Shown here in pieces: positions 20,044 through 31,800 of a stretch of 64,000 nt of DNA. Each line of letters starts with the position of its first letter. The stretch's first letter is position 1. Both the position numbers and the translations under genes were made by a program. The stretch covers positions 19,632,201 to 19,696,200 of the forward strand of contig OZ024888.1 in NCBI GenBank assembly GCA_964017195.1, written 5' to 3'. This DNA is from Siderastrea radians (taxonomy: Eukaryota; Cnidaria; Anthozoa; Scleractinia; Rhizangiidae). The notes below the pieces were generated by a model that was not told where the DNA came from, searched no databases, and saw only the letters and a list, made by a program, of their open reading frames with translations.

Positions 20044-22230
20044 TATGTATACATGTAGAAATGTAACCTAGTACCTAGTACCACCAGATTAAATCAAAGT
20101 AGGTGAAAAGAAAACTTAATCTCTAAGACGAGCGGATCCGTTCGGATAGTTCGCAGTTGTTTTTTAGATGTTACTTCTATTTTGTCTCTGCTGTCTTTGT
20201 TGTTCAGTGTATATCAGTGTTATCAGGAGCAGGATTTGGTTGCATGATAGAAAGCGTCACCATTAAATAGGTAACAGGGAGCTCAAAATTAAAGAATAAC
20301 GGGGAGACCACGAAATCGTAGTCCGGCATTTGAAAAGAAATATGCTATCATAAGTCTGGGAAATCTTTTTTTTTTCGTATTAACAGAATGACTGTAGAAG
20401 AATACTTACATAATTAAAGAGAAACAGACGTTCGGGTAGTTTTTGCGTGTATATAAGTTGTTTGAGTTTATTTAAAAACTTGTGATTGACAAAACTTTAC
20501 TTTCGTGTCAGAAATCATGCCAACATTACACCTGAGTAAACATTCTACTAATTGAATTATGAACATCAAATTTAAATAGCTTTCGTGTCAGGAAAACCTC
20601 ACGAATATGATTGTTCTCAAAGGCTAAGCGAGAGAAAACACAAAACATTTTTGCAGCTTAATGACAAGGATTTCAAGAATCTTTCTGGTGATCATCAAAG
20701 AACAAACATCATTTGGGAAGTTCAGAATAACGAGTAAATCGTCACATCTATGTCATAACCACGAATACATTCAACTGTCGGAACTACGAAACTAAACTGC
20801 GGACATGAAATACAGAAACCAAGAAAACTTCAATAACGGTCGATTCTGGAGAGCTTAATAACGGGAAAGAGTCAGGACTCTTCTGGCAATGATGCATGGA
20901 ATATTTTTAAAATTTATTAAATACGCACGTACGGGGAAAATCCTGACTGGCCGATAATTCCGAGCAACATACACTATCTATCAGCTCAAAGTAAACCACA
21001 TAAGACTCAAACTAAATTCTGTCAATAAAGTCCTTGAACTCTGTAAGGTGTGGATGATTTTTTGGTAGTTTATAACTTAAACCCGTACCCGTACACAATC
21101 GCCTTTCGTGGACTTCATTAATTATGACCAATTATCTCCCCCAGACAACTTAATATGCATAACGAAATGTTTCCACTTGTAGATCAGAAACATCAACACA
21201 CAAAGACTTCTTTGCCATCTTTTCGACAACAACTAAACTTAACAACCAATTTCTTTCCTCCTCCAGCTGTTCCTAACCCACTGGCGAACGCCAACCTAAA
21301 CTGAAGACCAGCGAGTCCTAACATGCCCCTGCGTAAACTTTTCCTTCCGATTCCTTCCTGCGTTGTCTTTGCAAATCAAAATCTACGATATTTTCGAGGA
21401 TCCAAACACTCCGATTAATTCTTCACCATAGAGACTGCGCAAAACTTGGTTAAAAGCCCCTCAAAACTTGTCTATTACACCTCGAAGGATTCTACTTTGA
21501 ATGGCTTTGTGGGCTTGTTGCCAAAAAGTTAACACACTAACACGACTCTTTACGCCAGGACAGCCCCAATAGTTGCAACTGCGAACTAAAAAATGGAAGC
21601 AACATCACAAAAATTCTCATTAAAAAAATCTGGAGAAGATGTGTGACCCTCCCTTGAATAGCTCACATGAGGTATGGACCTCCCCTTTTGGTGCTCACTT
21701 TCACTGATGACCCTTCCCTCTGAGGCCCCAGCCCTCCCCCCCCCCCAAGAAAAAACGTACCTTCCCTTAAGTGACGGAAAAAAAACAAGCTAACCTCCGT
21801 TTTGTAGCATTTAGATGAGTTTGATGGTGAAGCATGGTGTTCCGTGACAGACTTGGCCGGATACCCGGCTGTTCATTAGGAATTCGATAGAAATTCGACA
21901 AGGTGAAAAAAAGTCCAGGTTGTCAACTGGGATGTCAGTGTGATTTATCAAAATGTAGTATCTTGCACACGTGTAAATTTTCATGCAGACTTAAGAAGCT
22001 CAACGTGTTTGTAGAGAGCTTCTTCAATTTAACGGTATTCTCAGAGAAAGTAAAGAAATGGAAGACACGAAAAATAAATAAACGAAATGAAATGAAACTG
22101 CTACTCGTGACAACTATGACAACTATATCACGGATCCATAACAAACTGGGTATTAGCCCGGGGGGGGGGGATCGCACATTCAAGGGACAGGGAGGCTCGT
22201 CGGACTGAAACTTGTTAGAATTCCTAAAGC
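20044..22230. other. Spacer without recognisable genes
   Basis: AT-rich, no long ORF and no exon-like stretch. It contains only the inverted copy of the 19411 repeat (about 21630-21775) and a G-rich piece at 22159-22200. Confidence 0.6.
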
Positions 22231-22237
22231 CCCACTA

Positions 22238-22470
22238 GTGGGGTGCGGTGATGCAGTGGTTAACACGTTGGTCTTCAGATCTGAAGGTCGGTGGCTCGAC
22301 GCCCAGTTCCTGCCATCGTGTTGTTTCCTTAGACAAGAAACTTGAGCTTACATTATCTCTCTCCATCCAGGTGTATAAATGGGTACCGGCGACATACTGC
22401 TGGGGGTAACCCTGTGTTGGAGTAACCTTCCATCCAGGAGGTAGTTAGTTAGTTATTCCGTCCGGGATTG
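22238..22470 (+). repeat. tRNA-derived SINE, copy 2
   Basis: The tRNA-like head has A box TGCAGTGGTTAACACG and B box GGTGGCTCGACGCC. The body is shared with copy 1 at 15488: CTGCCATCGTGTTG, GACAAGAAACTT, ATCTCTCTCCATCCAGGTGT, TATAAATGGGTACCGGCG, ACTGCTGGGGGTAACCCTG. It ends in a (TAGT)n-like tail. Better preserved at the head than copy 1. Confidence 0.78.
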
Positions 22471-22746
22471 TGGGTTCATTGTGTCACGCATCCTGCGTGC
22501 TTTAAGGAGCAGCAATATTCAAAATTTCGAAAGTACCTCGTACGATGATAAAGACGATAAAAATGGTAAATTTCTAAGCTCGTTGAAGAAACAGGAAAGA
22601 TGGAATAATCGTGACAGACTAAACATTCCATGTTTCTTATTTCTTTATCAAGCTTAATACGTATTTGCCATCATTTAATTTCTTTATCCGTCACGTCATT
22701 GCCGACCTTTTCTGAGCTCAGTCTAAAATAACCATCGCTCACCACT

Positions 22747-22910
22747 AGAGTCATCGTAGCTCAATGGTTAGAGCATCCGACTAGTGTAGGGAAGGTCATG
22801 GGTTCGATTCCCATCGGGGACTCGTTTTTTTTTCTTTGTCACACGCTCGTGACAAACTAAATATTTCTCCTTTCTTAATACCGGTCTTGTCACTCAATAG
22901 ACTCACATGA
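22747..22910 (+). repeat. tRNA-Thr-like SINE head with Pol III boxes
   Basis: The sequence folds mostly as a tRNA: A box TAGCTCAATGG, D stem GCTC/GAGC, anticodon loop CTAGTGT (AGT, Thr), T stem ATGGG/CCCAT with TTCGATT loop (B box GGGTTCGATTCCC). The acceptor stem has a mismatch and the anticodon stem is poorly paired, so a working tRNA is unlikely. A T run and a body ending GCTCGTGACAAAC follow, which suggests a SINE of a family different from that at 15488 and 22238. Confidence 0.6.
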
Positions 22911-24019
22911 GTCTACTTAGTCTGTACTCTGGTCTCAGTGGACTCGCATGGATTTAATCAGTGACTTCGTCATGTGCCTAGAATGATATGAGCTTCATGT
23001 GATCGACTCTTAACACTCTAAACTCTCGCCAATTTATGGAGATTCTCGCTATTATATGAAGGTGATTTACTATCAAGTATTTAGAAATCATCAAGATTGA
23101 ACCACGCTGACAGAGCATACAGCATTGTTTTTACGATTGATGAGGACAACGAAATAGATTAAGGTACGTTCTTCGCTTAGCGTGTTGATATTAACGGTGA
23201 ATATCACTTAAGTCGTTAGTTGTTTTCATTTTCTTTTCAATCGCCAATTTACAAGTTTGCATACATGTTACTTTTTATTTTTATCGTTTTTGTCCGGGCT
23301 GCGAAAACTTCCATAAAACAAAGGATTTTTTAAGGCGTTGATTCCTGGATCTATTTGACGCACATGGTGAGATACGATAAAATTACTTCCCTATTTTTCT
23401 GTACCGACTGACAAGTGAAATTTTATTAGGGGGTCTACCAGAGCAGGATTAAAAAAAGTCGAAAAACGAGGTCCATTTGTGGTTTCTGTGCATTCCATTT
23501 GAACTGAACACGTATTAGTTCGATAAATTGATTCTTAGGCTAACGATCTTTTCCAGATATGGTCATTTTGCACCCAGTTGGATTGCATCATTTCAACCTC
23601 AGAATGAGCTCCCTCGAAGAGCAAACTGTGAAATGCCTGAGCTTAGAGCTTTCAGGTTGTAAGTAAAATTTGAGCTTCCTGATTTTGACCCTGAAACCCC
23701 GACCTCAAATTTAGCTGTCGTCGTTTCTGGCTAAATTTGTCCTGCTCCGAGGTAGACCGCGGAACGACAGCGCCTCTGTAGTTTGGTGTAGGTAACCTAG
23801 TACCCAGACTGCCCTTCCCACTCACTCGACTTGGCGCGAAATTTCATTATTTCACCAATTGGTACGTACCAATTCCCAGGCTTACTCAATCTTTTCGTGC
23901 TCACGCCCACGCGTATAGACAGAAATATCGCATAAAATCGTTCGTATCTTTCCAGAACTGCCGCCAAAAAATTTTAAAAATCAGCTTAAATCTCTAAATG
24001 TAAATATGCCGAGTTTTGT

Positions 24020-24488
24020 CTCAAAATCTTGACGATAATTCTAAATGAATATTATAATTTTGACTCAAAAGAAACAGGCGTATTTATAGTTACAGTCAGT
24101 AATCAGTTTCACGGTAACTGTCGCGTGCCACAACATTGCCAGGAGCTTTAACAGAATGACCAGCGTCCTAATTAATATCCGCATGCTTATTCATTGGCTT
24201 GCTGGCGTATTTTTTACTGAAGTGGGAAACCGCTAAATCAAATTAGTGTTGGAATTTTCTCATATCTTGCCGATAATTCTAAATGAATATTATAATTTTG
24301 ACTCAAAAGGGACAGACGTTTTAGCTAATGTGATCGTGGATCAGTTTCACGGTTTATTGTCACATGTCACAACATTGCCAGGAGCTTTTTTTTAAAAAAA
24401 CAGAATGACCAGTGTCCTTTAGGTTCAAGGACTGGCTGAAGTATTTTTCACTAAAGTGGGAAATCACTAAATCAAATTACTGTTGGCA
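24020..24488. repeat. Diverged tandem duplication, unit about 238 bp
   Basis: Two head-to-tail units share long blocks: CGATAATTCTAAATGAATAT at 24033 and 24271, then TTTTGACTCAAAAG, CAGTTTCACGGT, ACAACATTGCCAGGAGCTTT, ACAGAATGACCAG, AAGTGGGAAA and AATCAAATTA at the end of each. The units differ by many substitutions and small indels. No ORF. Confidence 0.8.
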
Positions 24489-25813
24489 CTGAATTGAGTA
24501 AAACAGCTCCAGACATCAGGATTCTACCAAATGAACGCCTAAAGCCAACACAAAAGTTCTAAATATCCCCACTGATATCACACAATTTTTCTGTAAATGG
24601 ATAGAATTTTTCTAAATACCTTAGACATCTCTAAATGTCTTTAAAAAAGACAAAATACTACCACAAAAGGAGGAAGGTCAGGGGAGAAAGAAACAAAAAG
24701 AGTGGAAAACACTGAGCGAATCGTCAGGTGAGCAAAACAAGTGAAGCTTAGTGAATTAACTTGAGTTACGATCAGCCATGAAATGCCCGAACTACCTTTA
24801 GAATCAAATTTGCGCCTAAGTCTAAAACTTTTGGTAACTCAAGCCGCGAGGGCGATTATGGAGAAGGGGTGCTTATCTTTTTTTTTTTTAACATAAAACA
24901 AGGGGACACAACAACTGTAACGATACGGGTTCGCATATTCAGGATAGCAGTTGCTTGTCTATTCCAAATCAATATCTTCCTGATATCACTTCCATATGAG
25001 AGAGAAATGCTGTATAATTCACTTGTCTAATCAGTGTAGTATGCCAATTTCTTCGATGTCACCTTCCAATAGGAGCGCTTAGTTGTAAGGATCAGGCACT
25101 GATTGGAAGGGATACGAGGTGATTACTGTGGTTACTCGGCAGTTTCCATCAAATAACTACTACACTGTCTTTCCTCGAAAAATACTTGAAAAATTGCACC
25201 ATCACAGCTCTATATCATTTCCGCTACGTAAGTCACGAATTCCGAGTGACAAGTGATGCAATGCTCCGCGTCCAGAAATAGCATTGCGCCTCTGCATCGC
25301 ATGCAGCAGGGCTATAATTATATGCAGGTTGTGAGTTGTCTCGATAGGTGGCAAAAAAAGTCTCAGTTGTCCTAAAAGGCTGAAAAAATGTACGAATTTT
25401 GAATTGATTGTTTTTTATTTTCCTTCATTTTTAAGTTCCTTTTCTCATCCATAAAGAATGTGAATTGATAAATGGATTTGAAAAAGCTAAAATAAAAGTG
25501 GCATGTACATGTCAACAACTGGTCGATTGCACCACCACAACTTCATATCCGGGCAATATCAACAACCAAGTTACTCAGGTGAACAAATACATTGATGACG
25601 TCTTTCAAACGGCAAGCTTTGATTGGTTAGTAGTCGTAAAAAGAACCAATCAGAAACAACCTATCTTCTTATATGAAGCACTGTTTGACACTGTCTCCAA
25701 ATATGTTCGTTCTGTGCTGTTGTGTGCGTCGGTGATCAATTGCACGGTTCTAGATATCTCTTTTTCTTACGTGGGTGTAAGTTTGGAACAAAAACAACAG
25801 CAAGAGCGTAACA

Positions 25814-28800
25814 ATGAGTGAAGAGGTGGAAGAAAATGTACCGATTTTTCTCTCTTTCACCGACCTTGGTGTTAAAATCAACGATCGCCAAATTCTGCAA
25901 AATGTTAGCGGGAAAGTTCACCCTGGTGAAATGCTTGCCGTGATGGGCCCTAGCGGTAAGTTATAAACTCCCTGATGTTGTATTTTTCATAACTCTCTGT
26001 AAAATTACAAACAAAAATAGCTGTTAGACATTGTTATTGCTGTCTTTTCTTCGTGTGTTGTTCTTTTCCTCGCGTACAAAAAAAAGGGGGCATTTTCAAG
26101 ATTTGCTGGCTAACTGGTCGACTGCAGCGATGATGTAATATTCAAAGATCAGTCCAGTGTGTTTTTGTGTTATGGTTTATTAAAGTTCTCCGGTTAGTGT
26201 AAAGGAAAATTTAATAAGGCCAAGTTAGTCTAGAAAATGTTTCTTGGTTTGAAAAATACATTGCGGTCATTCAAAGTGGCGCTCTAGACTAGACATAAGC
26301 TTAACTTATTATGTAAAATTGCTGATTATAGTGGTCAGCGCGCTCTATCCTCGGTACATATACTGCCTTTCGATTTCGACAGACCAGACCTTACGTATTC
26401 GCATGTAAGCTGAATAATCTCACAATTACAGTACCACATTATCCAGGAACAATGCCATGTTACAAATTTGTCGACAAAAAGGTATTGAAAGTCTAAAATC
26501 ATGAGTCAGCATATAGTAGATTGGAAAATTTCTGTATAAAACGAGAAACAATGTCACTTGTTGGCTGTTAGTTTTTGTTGACATAATTTTAGTAAGAATG
26601 TTGTATTCTTAACAAAGTGACATCAAGTTAATTGTTGCTAGCCCAAAATCCCATTCAAGCAGCTGTCCAATTATTTCCCAAATTGGACAGCTCATAGTCC
26701 TGTGCAAAATAATTAATTAACACAATATATGTAGGGCTACATTCTGTACTATTTGGGAAATAATTGGACACAAAAAATTCTTCTGACTGCTGCATTATTA
26801 GGCCTCAGCATACGGCCTTGTCCAATTTGACAGTCTTCGCAACTTTTATCATCCAATTATTTCTCAAATGGACAGTGTGTAGTCCTGTTAGACATAATAA
26901 TAGGACAATGTAATTGGACAGTGTATGCATCATGCCTATAATTAGACAGTATGCATGACCCTGCATACTGTAATGGCAAAGTTACACTTGAATAAGGCTT
27001 TTTTTTTAATGTATCTTACAACTAAAACTTATGTTGTCTTTTCTTTCTCCTGGAAGTTTATCTCCCTTTTCTTCCTTGCATTTTGTTATATAGATATGAT
27101 TAACTCATTACCGACCGCGTGTTTTTTGATCGATTCGCTAAATTAGCAGTTGGTAATAAACAACCCCATGTGCAGTACGAAACGACAATTTATAGGCTCG
27201 AAAACACAACACTCACTTGATCTAGAATAGTTAGAATTTCTAACTTTCGAATAAAGTACACCAGTTGTCAATTAAGAATTAGCCAAAAATACAATCTTGA
27301 AGTCAAAATTTTGAAAATTTACGCAAGAGATTCACATGTTGTCTCGCGCGTGAAATCAAACCACAACAGAGGATTTGTGTGTGTTTAGGTCAGAGTACTA
27401 TTTTTGGAAATTTTATGAACGAAGATTCGCAGAAGAGGAGACAGTAAGCTTTTCTAAATAACACATTTATTAATAAACGCCTTTATTCGTTTCTGAAAAC
27501 CAAACGCGTTCAATTCTTTCTTCGAGGGAAGCTACAGTACCGCTCGAAAGTATTGGTGCATATTAAAGGAGCTACGTCACGGATAACGCAACTTGAAAAA
27601 GCTGGCAAGTTTTTTCAAGTTTGTCATTCGTAATCCGTCTTAATCTCCCTCAGTCGTAACCATCCTTGTTTAGTTTTGGTTAATTATTACTTCTTTGGTG
27701 TGTTTCTACCTTAGGAAACTATTATTTTGAGGTTTCCGTTAATGAGAAAATAATTTTGTCAGATCAGAAAAATGAATGAAAACGCCGTGACATGGTTCCT
27801 TTAAGCACGCGGCGAAACCTCATCTGCCGCCATTTTGTTTTCCTCAAATTTGCCGCGGTGGGACGAAAACCGCAACCTCGGTAAGGACGAAAGCGACCGA
27901 ACACCGCGGCTGATTTGACGCGGCAATACCTCGGTAACCAAACAATAGTGGCTAATTTCTATTGTTTTGGCATTGTTTATACTTTATCTCACTAATATTC
28001 TCAAAGGAGCAAATAGACAAAAGGTTAGCAGTATAATTTCACAAGATTGCGCTTCGTGATAAAACCGATTCCAGACTCGATCGTGTGCTGTCACGCCGGC
28101 TTGGCATTGCAGGTGTTTTTATCACCAAGTGCAATCATAAATAAAGAACTTTAAAGATCGTGTTTTTATTGGTATTAGATCGTTTAAGGAGAGCTATGAG
28201 CAAGCCGATGTATTTAAATGTGTTTCGAGCAAGCCGGTCGTCCGTGCGATACAACACGAGAGGTTCTCGTTTCAGACTTTGCAAGACGGCGGGACTAGGC
28301 GCCAGAATCATGCACAATCACAATAGAATGGATTGTCGGGCAGCCGCAAGCAAACTTCGAGCGAACGAACAGAAGCTGACACGTTCAACAGTAAAGTAAA
28401 ACATGTTCTTTATTTAAAAAAAAAAAACAGTTTTAGTCGGCAAACACGACTACGTGGTGCCAAGCGTTGCGTGAATAATTTGCATGCCGAATGCGACGTA
28501 AGCTAAAATTTTCAGAATTGAAATATGCTTTCGCCATACTCAAACATGCCGTCAAAAGCGAAACTGCTGAAGGTAACTTGAACTAAACAGCAAAAGTTAT
28601 GATGTTAGAAAGAGAATTAGAGTAAAATAGCAAGTTTTTTCCTGAGGTTATTTTTAGTTCACGGAGCATTGCACTGAATTTGAATTTGCATACTGTGAGT
28701 CTCAAAATAAATTGTGCGAGCGATGTGGGAACAAATCGAACCTTTCTGGATCTTTTGCGCACTTAATCCTTCGATGGTAATTGAAATAGTAAATGAAACT

Positions 28801-31800
28801 CATGTTGAAGCTCAAAGACAATGCCAAGTGTAAAAGAATTTGTAAGAAATAGCGATATATAGCGTGGAGTTAGTTTCAGTTCAAAAGCGCATCAAATTTG
28901 CATAACGGGTGAAATCTGACCTTTTCAATGAACGTCAGATGGTATGTAACGCAACAATTCTATCTCTACGATGTCCGTTTTATTTCTTTTAGCTGTCGCA
29001 AATGGCACGAGTTTCCATTTCTTTCTTCGACTAACGTTAGCGTTCAGCAAAAGTGCTCAGAAGTCACAGTTTGTGAATCACGGTAAAAGCAATAATCGTG
29101 TGAAATCTATCACATCATAAAATCATCGGCGCGCGACGTCTCACTTATTGAAGTTAATTAATCTTTGAAACAAAGGAAACAAAAGGCTATTCAAACACCA
29201 CCGCGTCCTATCCTTTACCGCGGTATTTCTGACCGCAAAAAACCGAGGTAAAACCGGAGTTTTCAAAGAAGTTAGACGAGGTTTTCCCGAGGTCAAACCG
29301 GAGATGAAAACTGCAATTCCACCGCGGCAGTATCGCGGAAAATGCACCAATACTTTCGAGCGGTACTGTACGCGCAAGCGATTTCGCTCGATGTGCAAGT
29401 TATTTTGAAGAGCATTTACTGATGCGAACTGTGCACGTTTTTCAAAACTTTTACGAAAACTTTAAGAAATACAAAGAATCCTTCAATTAAGAAGTTATTT
29501 CGGTAAAAATTTACAATCAAATGTGTAATTTACTCTACCGTAGACTCGTAGAAGTGCTTGAGCATTTCCCAGAAAGTCCGCAGTTCGAAAAATCTCTTGC
29601 GATTCAAGATTGTCCTTCGCTTTGACAAAACAGCTGTTCGTCCTCGAAAGATGTTTTCTTCGCTCTAAAAGCTCTAAATTCCATCGCTTAACTTGTCGAG
29701 TGTTCCTTAGAGCTTCTTCTTTCGATTTTTAAGTTTCAAAAGGTAATCCTTCCTTCCGAGAGCGAGATATTGCCATCTTGAAAATTCACGCGTGAAGAGC
29801 ACGGCAGCCATTTTGAGTGAAATGTGATCTTCTTGGAGAGTGACAAAAAGTCTTCCCTTCTAGGACCCCCTCAAGCCTTCAAATATATGCGCAGTTGGTG
29901 GATTCTGATTGGTTGAACATTCCCAAAGACAACTAGGACAAAAGGGGACCAAAAAAGCCTTTCTGGGGGAGGCTGGGGCCAAAAGCGAACGCGCAAAATC
30001 AAGGCCGGCTCAGGCCGGCACGGACGTTAATGAGTTAATTGGTACACATAACAGGACTTTGTGCTGTCCAATTCTGTTTGTAATCATACTGCGATTATAA
30101 AGCAAGTCAGACTCCCTCTAGGTGGTTGTCTGCTTTTGTGAATCACTGGTATGGTTACAGACCGTATTGGACTGCACCCAGTCCAATTACCATTTTAAAT
30201 TATCTTACCTTGATTGCATTTCTTCTTGGATATATTTAAATCAGTAAAAGATGGCCATTTCTCAGATAACAGAATTATATTACAAATTAAATTACGTGTG
30301 CACATAAAATACCTGTAGAGTTACAAGGGGGGTAAATAAAAAGCCCTCGGTTGTGCTGATCAGTTAGAACAGGAGTCATTTTGTTTCCGGACTCGATTTC
30401 CTACGCTTATTAAACAAATTGCCCGCCTTTTCTACATGTCAGGTTTGACATGTCAAATTTGCTTATTAATCTAAAAGGACGCTACTTTTGTGTTTTTAAG
30501 CAAAAAAGGTAACACTTTTTGCTTATTAACACGCACCTTTTGCTTAATAGCCAGAAAATTCCTGCCTATTAAGCAAATAAAGGTATATGTTTGCGTTATT
30601 AACCAAAAGTGTCGCCAGACTTTGCAGACAGAAGTTTTGTCGGCTTTAGCCGCCATTACGGGAAAAAAATATCGAGGGCGAAAACTACTTAACAGAACAG
30701 CTTTATGAGAAAATACCTATCTAGCTGAAGGCAAGTGTGGGATTTCTTTCACTTTGCCAGGAAAAAATCATAACTTTTATTTCAGCGGTCGAAATTTTTC
30801 AAAAGTAAGACTTTGCAGCGCGATCGATCGAGCGATCTGGCGAAAGCTGTGAGATCTTTTACGTACGCAATTTCTGTAAACAGAGACAACAAAACTCATA
30901 ACACTTTAACAGACGAAGTAATTCCAGATAAAGGGAATATGCAGAGAATATTCAGAGCTGTTAAAACCTGAAATACATGTACAGTAAAAGAGAGATTTTA
31001 ATTTGTTTTTTTTAATACTTCTTTCGACATAGTAGAGGTAATATCACACAGCGAAACCAGCAATACAGCGCAGCGCGGGATTATGTTGACCAATCGATTC
31101 TTCTACGTTCCCGAATTCTGTAAAGAAAAGTCAGAGCACAACAACCGGAAACAATCTGACTCCTGTTTTAGGGTTTTGGTCACAATTTTGGGGGAGGGGA
31201 ATTTGAACGAGCCAACCTTCAAAAGTGCAAATGCCAAAATCCCCCCCCCCCAGCGAGGTGGGGGGGGAGGGAGTTTGAAATTGTAGATTGATTGGCACAT
31301 TACCCAATTGTTAATATGGGCTCCTTGTAACTTTTATAAATGCTACATGCAGATGTATTTTTTGTTCTTTTAGGTTCTGGCAAAACTACATTGCTGAACA
31401 TCCTTGCTGGAAGGCTGTCTCCTGAAGATGGTGAAATTCTTCTCAATGGAACCAAGTTGAATAAAAAGCTGAAGAAGAAGATTTGTTATGTCTTGCAAGA
31501 GGACATTTTCTTCGCTAATCTCACTCTGCGGGAAACTCTAACGGTAATGATTTTTTCAAAGTTAAATTGTCACCAGTTATATTCTCAACTGCATCGCTGT
31601 CATTCGATTGATAAAGGTAACTGTTGTCCTTGGATCCCAGCTAAGATTAAAGGGAAGGGTTCACGGTTATGCGCATGTGCAAGCGATGACACGAGTTCAT
31701 TGTTTATGAACCAATCAGAAACGAGTAAATAACCCTGGCGGGAATGCGAATGTTTCGCCGTCAGTCAGCTGGTCTTCGCTCGGTTCTCGTCGGTTGTATT

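Larger units (their letters stand above)
25956..31373. other. First intron of the ABCG gene: what it holds
   Basis: The 5.4-kb intron contains a family of short GGACAG/CCAATT repeats (26640-26955, with relatives at about 30040-30190), the TA-flanked element at 27533-29370, and C/G-rich low-complexity DNA at 31180-31270. No exon-like ORF was seen. Confidence 0.6.

Noticed and set aside
22747..22820. Functional tRNA-Thr gene
   Set aside because: The anticodon stem has two mismatches and the acceptor stem one; it is followed by a repeat-like body, so a SINE head is more likely.
25465..25821. 118-codon plus-strand ORF just before the ABCG start
   Set aside because: It overlaps the first ABCG exon in another frame and has no recognisable domain; more likely 5' untranslated DNA.
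28160..28399. 79-codon ORF inside the 27533-29370 element as its transposase
   Set aside because: Too short, with no catalytic triad or helix-turn-helix pattern; similar random frames occur on the other strand.
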